49,063 nucleotides of DNA from NCBI RefSeq assembly GCF_000613905.1, contig NZ_BAJW01000018.1, forward strand, positions 1 through 49,063. The letters are read 5' to 3'. Both the position numbers and the translations under genes were made by a program. This document shows, piece after piece, positions 44,792-49,063 of the stretch. Numbering within the stretch: position 1 is the stretch's first letter; each line of letters opens with the position of its first letter. The stretch is from Acetobacter persici JCM 25330. GTDB lineage: Bacteria > Pseudomonadota > Alphaproteobacteria > Acetobacterales > Acetobacteraceae. The notes under the pieces are model-generated. The model ran no database searches and was not told the origin of the DNA. It saw only the letters and a list, made by a program, of their open reading frames with translations.

Positions 44792-44810
44792 TAAGAATCA
44801 TTCTCATATA
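44792..44810 (-). promoter_or_regulatory. Fur-like box before exbB-exbD-tonB
   Basis: TAAGAATCATTCTCATATA (plus strand) contains AGAATCATTCTCAT, close to Fur consensus half-sites. It lies about 97 nt before the exbB start within a 195-nt gap that otherwise holds nothing I can support. Confidence 0.6.
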
Positions 44811-44890
44811 CAAGATGGCGTCGCTTTGGAAGTGAATAACATCACGGTGATCCAGAGCAGGGAGAAGACTTTTCGGTTCTTGGCAAGACC

Positions 44891-45340
44891 TCAAAGTGCT
44901 CTGTAGCTGCGTGGACTGGCGCCGGTTGTTTTGCGAAAAATCTGCGCAAAGTGGCTCGGGCTCTCATAGCCGACAGTCAGGGCGATCTCTATGACAGGCA
45001 AATCTGTGTGGAGCAGCAGATGGGAGGCCTGTTCCATCCGGGCCTGTATGAACCAGCGCGACGGGCTTTGCCCCATAGTGTTGTGAAAAGAGCGGCTGAA
45101 ATGAAAGCGGCTCATGCCACACAGCGCCGCCAGCACGTCCAGATCAAACGCTTCGGCAAGATGTGCTTGTTGCCCTGAAATCACCAGAACGCATGGATGT
45201 TGCCGAGTTGTTTGTGCTCCCGACTGAGCAGGGATGGTAACGCGCACCTGCTGGTCTGACAGCGGGCTGCGGGGAGGCAGCCCCCGCGGGTTTGTGTAGG
45301 AACAGGCAGGGTAAAAATTACTGTAGTGGGGCGTATTCAT
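44891..45340 (-). CDS. AraC-family transcriptional regulator, short form
   Basis: 149 aa from ATG 45340 (GTG 45346 is the alternative). Almost all of the conserved part is the C-terminal double helix-turn-helix: LDVLAALCGMSRFHFSRSF, then VIEIALTVGYESPSHFAQIF and ending SPRSYRAL. The N-terminal 45 residues have no known effector domain. It is divergent from the 2Fe-2S dehydrogenase subunit with an 85-nt shared promoter region, so it probably controls that operon; it also precedes exbB on the same strand. Confidence 0.85.
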   Translation of the reverse strand: MNTPHYSNFYPACSYTNPRGLPPRSPLSDQQVRVTIPAQSGAQTTRQHPCVLVISGQQAHLAEAFDLDVLAALCGMSRFHFSRSFHNTMGQSPSRWFIQARMEQASHLLLHTDLPVIEIALTVGYESPSHFAQIFRKTTGASPRSYRAL

Positions 45341-45425
45341 CCTCACCGGCCTTTAACTGCTGGCCTGCTTTGGGGTATCATACCTTACGGATACGCAACA
45401 GTCAGCGCAGTAAGGCCGGATTTGT

Positions 45426-45887
45426 ATGAGGTTTGATCTCAAAGTTAACGGCACCCCGCGTGAAGTGGACGTGCCAGCGGATATGCCCGTCCTCTGGATT
45501 TTACGGGATATTCTGGGGCTGACCGGCACTAAGTATGGCTGTGGGGTTGCTCAGTGTGGGGCATGCACCGTGCATCTTGACGGGCAGCCTGTCAGAGCGT
45601 GCCTGCTGACAGTTTCAGCGGCCGCCGGGCGCGATATTCTCACCATTGAAGCGATTGAACACACACAGGCAGGCGCAAAGGTACAGCAGGCCTGGCTGGA
45701 TAAAGAGGTGATCCAGTGTGGCTACTGCCAGTCCGGGCAGATTATGGCGGCCACCGCCTTGTTGCAGCAAAATCCGCACCCGACGGACGCCGAGATAGAT
45801 GAGGCGATGGCCGGCAATATCTGCCGGTGCGGGACGTATGTGCGTATCCGTAAAGCCATTCATAAAGCTGCGTCTGATGACGTATAA
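45426..45887 (+). CDS. 2Fe-2S small subunit of a molybdopterin (aldehyde) dehydrogenase
   Basis: 153 aa. The plant-type 2Fe-2S cluster is held by C39, C44, C47 and C59 ([17 protein letters not shown]), and the second cluster by C98, C101, C133 and C135 ([22 protein letters not shown]). This is the IorA/CoxS type. It passes electrons from the Mo-cofactor subunit to the cytochrome subunit encoded downstream. The gene order small-large-cytochrome resembles the AAB cluster called aldSLC as I recall it; naming is therefore tentative. Confidence 0.9.
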   Translation: MRFDLKVNGTPREVDVPADMPVLWILRDILGLTGTKYGCGVAQCGACTVHLDGQPVRACLLTVSAAAGRDILTIEAIEHTQAGAKVQQAWLDKEVIQCGYCQSGQIMAATALLQQNPHPTDAEIDEAMAGNICRCGTYVRIRKAIHKAASDDV

Positions 45888-48073
45888 GCGTCCTAAAACG
45901 CAGAGCGGCCTTCTGCCAACCTCCCGCCGGGCTTTGATGGGTGCTGCGGTCAAGGGAGGCGGCGGGTTTCTTCTGTCTGCCTTTCTGCCCGGCCTGCCGC
46001 TTTTGCAGGCTGCAAAAGCGCGGGATACCGCGACAGGGGTTATTTTCCGGCCAAACGCATTTATCCGGATTACACCACAGGGCGCTGTGACGTTTATCAT
46101 GCGCTACGCGGAGATGGGGCAGGGGATTTACACCGGCATTTCCATGCTGCTGGCCGAGGAACTGGGCGTTACGCTTGAACAGGTGACTGTTGAAGCCGCC
46201 CCGGCTGATCCGGCGTACGTGGATAGCGTGGCGGGCGAGGAAGAGACGGGAGGGTCATCCTCCACGCGGGATAGCTGGGTGCCCTTGCGGGAGGCCGGGG
46301 CTGCGGCACGTATGATGCTGGTGGCCGCAGCCGCGCAGATCTGGGGTGTGCCGGAGCATGCCTGCCAGACACGGAACGGGCAGGTTTTTCATCCTGATAG
46401 TGGGCGAAGCCTGTCCTATGGCGCTCTGGCGGAGGCTGCGGCGCGTCAGCCTGTTCCGGCAAAGGTTGTCCTCAAATCCCCTTCCGATTTTTCGGTGATT
46501 GGCACAAATCCCCGCAGGCTGGACACAAAAGCCAAAACCAACGGCAGTGCGCAGTTCGGGATAGATGTGCAGGTTCCGGGGATGAAGATCGGGCGCATCA
46601 TGGCCTGCCCGGTTAAAGGCGGGCACCTGACAGGGTATGACCGTGCGGCCGCTCTTGCTGTTCCGGGCGTGGTGGATGTGGTGACGCTCCCGGATGCGCT
46701 TGCCGTCATTGGTGAGCACATGTGGGCCGCGATCAAGGGGCTGGATGCGGCTGCCCCACAGTGGGACTATGGCCCGAATGCCGCAACGTCCAGCAGTGAC
46801 ATTCTTGCGCGCATGAAAGCGGCCTCAGACCAGTCCGGCGTTGTGGCGCTGAAGGCCGGAAACGCGGAGGATGCCCTGAAGCAGGCGCACACGCGCATTG
46901 ACGCTGTGTATGAACTGCCTTTTCTGGCGCATGCGGCGCTGGAGCCGATTAATACAACCCTGCATATTCGCCCGGACGGAGCGGATGTGTGTTGGTACGC
47001 AGGTGCCCGGTCGGGCCCGGCAGGAAGTGGCAGACGCCACCGGTTTAAAGCCGGAAACAATTGCGGTGCATAATCATCTGATTGGCGGCGGGTTCGGGCG
47101 CAGGCTTGATTCGAATTCCATTGGTCAGGCAGCCCGTTTTGCAAAACAGGTGCCTTATCCGGTCAAGCTGATCTGGACGCGGAAGGAGGACATGACGCAT
47201 GATCAGTTCCGCCCATATTATTATGACCGCGTTTCTGCTGGCCTGACGCAGAATGGTGCCATCAGCGGCTGGCACCATCGCACAACAGGGTCTGCTGTTA
47301 CGGCGCGCTGGTATCCGGAAGGGATGCAGGGCGGTCTGGACCCTGATGCGGTCGAAGGCGCGACCCAGACACCTTATAACCTGCCTGATCATCTGGTTGA
47401 ATTTGTGCGGGAGGAACCCGCGGCGGTTACAACGCTCTGGTGGCGCGGTGTAGGCCCGACGCACAATGTGTTTGTTGTGGAAAGCATGATTGACGAACTT
47501 GCGCATCATGCCGCGCAGGACCCGCTGGCGTTCCGCAAGACGCTGGCAGCCCACCAGCCGCGTGCGCTGAAAGTGCTGAATGAGGTTGAAAAACAGTCTG
47601 GCTGGGGCAAGAGCCTTCTACCGGGGCACGGGATGGGGGTGGTACTCCATTACTCTTTTCAGACATGGGCGGCGACAGTGCTGGAGGTTGCCGTGGAGGC
47701 TGATGGGCAAATCAGGCTTATTCAGGCGCATAGCGCTGTGGATTGCGGCCCGGTGGTGTTCCCGGACGGCATTGTCGCGCAGATTCAGGGTGGGCTGATT
47801 TTTGGCCTGACAATGGCGCTTTATAGTGAAATTACGTTAAAAAATGGACGTGTTGAGCAAACTAATTTTCATAATTACCGGATGATGCGTCTGAATGAGG
47901 CCCCGGATATTCAGGTGCATCTTGTGTCAGATCCGGACGCTGAAATTGGCGGCATTGGTGAGGTGGGCACTGTTGCGGCAGCTCCCGCGCTGGCGAATGC
48001 CCTGTTTGCAGCAACCGGGAAACGTCTGCGTCGTATTCCGTTCGCCAGACAGATGGGAGGAGGCAAGGTATGA
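45877..48073 (+). pseudogene. Molybdopterin large subunit of an aldehyde dehydrogenase, frameshifted near 46990
   Basis: ATG 45877 overlaps the small-subunit gene by 11 nt. A twin-arginine signal (TSRRALMGAAVKGGGGFLLS) points to Tat export with cofactor. Xanthine-dehydrogenase-family motifs are FIMRYAEMGQGIYTGISMLL, HNHLIGGGFGRRLD and IGGIGEVGTVAAAPALANAL, where the last holds the catalytic glutamate. The first frame stops at 47073. The second carries GTQVPGRARQEVADATG from about 46992. Two missing G or one extra T near 46989-46993 explains the break; the family would have DVWVGTQVP here. Repaired length is about 732 aa, normal for IorB/AldL. Isoquinoline oxidoreductase is a homology label; aldehyde oxidation is inferred from AAB context. 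Confidence 0.85.
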
Positions 48074-49063
48074 TGCTCTTCCGTTCTTTTAAAAACATGC
48101 TGTATGCCACGGGACTTGCGTCTTCCATCTGGTGCAGTGCGGCGGCTCTGGCGGAGAGTGTTCCTGCGCCAGCCGATAGCCAGCAGCCGGAGCAGGTCAG
48201 GCGTGGGGCGTATCTTTTCCGGGCCGCGGACTGTGCCGCCTGCCATACCGCGCCTGATGGCGCAGGTCTGACCGGAGGTCGTCCGTTTACCCTGCCATTT
48301 GGCACGGTTTTTGCGGTTAACATCACGCCGGATAAGCAGACCGGTATTGGAAATTATACCGATACTGAATGGCTCAGGATGTTGCGGGACGGTGTGGGGC
48401 GGGGCGGGAAACATCTCTATCCCGTTATGCCCTATACGGCTTACACGTTGCTGAGCGATGCTGATGCACTGGCAATCCGGGCATATCTGTTCAGTTTAAA
48501 GCCTCAGCAGGCCCCGGCACGGCAGAACCAGCTCAGCTTTCCCTTTAATCAGCGCTGGGGGCTGATATTCTGGAACTGGCTGAACAATCCGGACAAGCGG
48601 TTTCAGCCAGATCCGGCCCGGTCCGGGGCATGGAACCGTGGCGCTTATCTGACGGAAGCTCTGGGGCATTGCAGCCAGTGCCACACGCCCAGAACCCTGA
48701 CATATGGGCTGAGTCGCAAAGCCTATGCGGGCGCAATGCAGATAGGCTGGCGGGCTTATAATCTGACGTCAGACAGGCAGCATGGTCTGGGGAACTGGTC
48801 GGAAGACCAGCTTGCGTCCTATCTCTCGACGGGCATTGCCAGCGGAAAAGGACCAGCGTCAGGGCCAATGGCGGAAGCCGTTGAGCATGGCCTGCGTTAT
48901 ATGACGCAGGAAGATATTGCCGCCATGGTGACATATCTGCGCAGTCTGCCCCCCATTGCGGAAGGACCGGTTGCGCACCCGATGCCGTCCGGGGATGCCG
49001 GTGCGCTGGATGCTGCTGCGCGGCGGGGGGAGGGGCTGTTTGCTCAGGCCTGTGCCGGGTGCC
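48070..49063 (+). CDS. Multihaem cytochrome c subunit of the dehydrogenase (partial)
   Basis: 331 codons are visible before the window ends. ATG 48070 overlaps the large-subunit stop as ATGA. A signal peptide ends near residue 29 (AAALAES). Haem sites are CAACH (55-59), CSQCH (201-205) and a third, CAGC, cut by the window end. Sequence around FTLPFGTVFAVNITPDKQTG is typical of the AAB membrane-bound dehydrogenase triple-haem cytochromes. It would pass electrons to ubiquinone in the cytoplasmic membrane. Confidence 0.9.
   Translation, partial: MMLFRSFKNMLYATGLASSIWCSAAALAESVPAPADSQQPEQVRRGAYLFRAADCAACHTAPDGAGLTGGRPFTLPFGTVFAVNITPDKQTGIGNYTDTEWLRMLRDGVGRGGKHLYPVMPYTAYTLLSDADALAIRAYLFSLKPQQAPARQNQLSFPFNQRWGLIFWNWLNNPDKRFQPDPARSGAWNRGAYLTEALGHCSQCHTPRTLTYGLSRKAYAGAMQIGWRAYNLTSDRQHGLGNWSEDQLASYLSTGIASGKGPASGPMAEAVEHGLRYMTQEDIAAMVTYLRSLPPIAEGPVAHPMPSGDAGALDAAARRGEGLFAQACAGC

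Overview
The window looks like chromosome from an acetic acid bacterium, most likely Acetobacter or a close relative (Acetobacteraceae, Alphaproteobacteria). Supporting signs are an alpha-amino acid ester hydrolase close to the Acetobacter turbidans enzyme, a 2Fe-2S / molybdopterin / multihaem cytochrome c dehydrogenase set of the kind AAB use for periplasmic oxidation, and a Hint-domain repeat protein. No rRNA, tRNA, CRISPR or prophage was seen.

Layout. 1-900: terminator of a gene left of the window and a decayed IS5-family transposase. 917-7404: D-amino acid aminotransferase, TonB-dependent receptor, alpha-amino acid ester hydrolase and a LysR regulator, all on +; they may form a module that captures amino-acid esters/amides and metabolises released D-amino acids. 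7841-13927: tripartite RND efflux pump (permease, membrane-fusion protein, outer-membrane factor). 14010-27629: a near-complete type II secretion system (L, G, K, D, M, prepilin peptidase O, E, F, H, I, J and a C/N-like protein) arranged in several blocks on both strands, with a MauG/Ccp-type dihaem protein and a lytic transglycosylase between them. 27999-35475: a secreted phosphoesterase, a 1199-aa AIDA-repeat/Hint protein with four 555-bp repeats, and a glycosyltransferase sharing a domain with the Hint protein. 35724-44695: haem uptake and degradation (two IsdG-type monooxygenases, HmuTUV, HemO-type haem oxygenase, haem receptor, TonB-ExbD-ExbB) with Fur-like boxes. 44891-49063: AraC-type regulator and the dehydrogenase set, the last gene running off the end.

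The most interesting theme is phosphate. PhoB-box-like tandem 11-mers lie upstream of the phosphoesterase (27800), the AIDA/Hint gene (29825) and, on the minus strand, gspMDK (21900), with a weaker one before the dihaem gene (15259). This suggests a phosphate-starvation programme coupling a secretion machine, its likely cargo and a glycosylated surface protein.

Caution: nine genes carry a frameshift. Seven are repaired by one extra base, mostly in a short homopolymer. The pattern across unrelated operons looks more like sequencing indels than gene decay, so these genes should not be called dead without checking reads.
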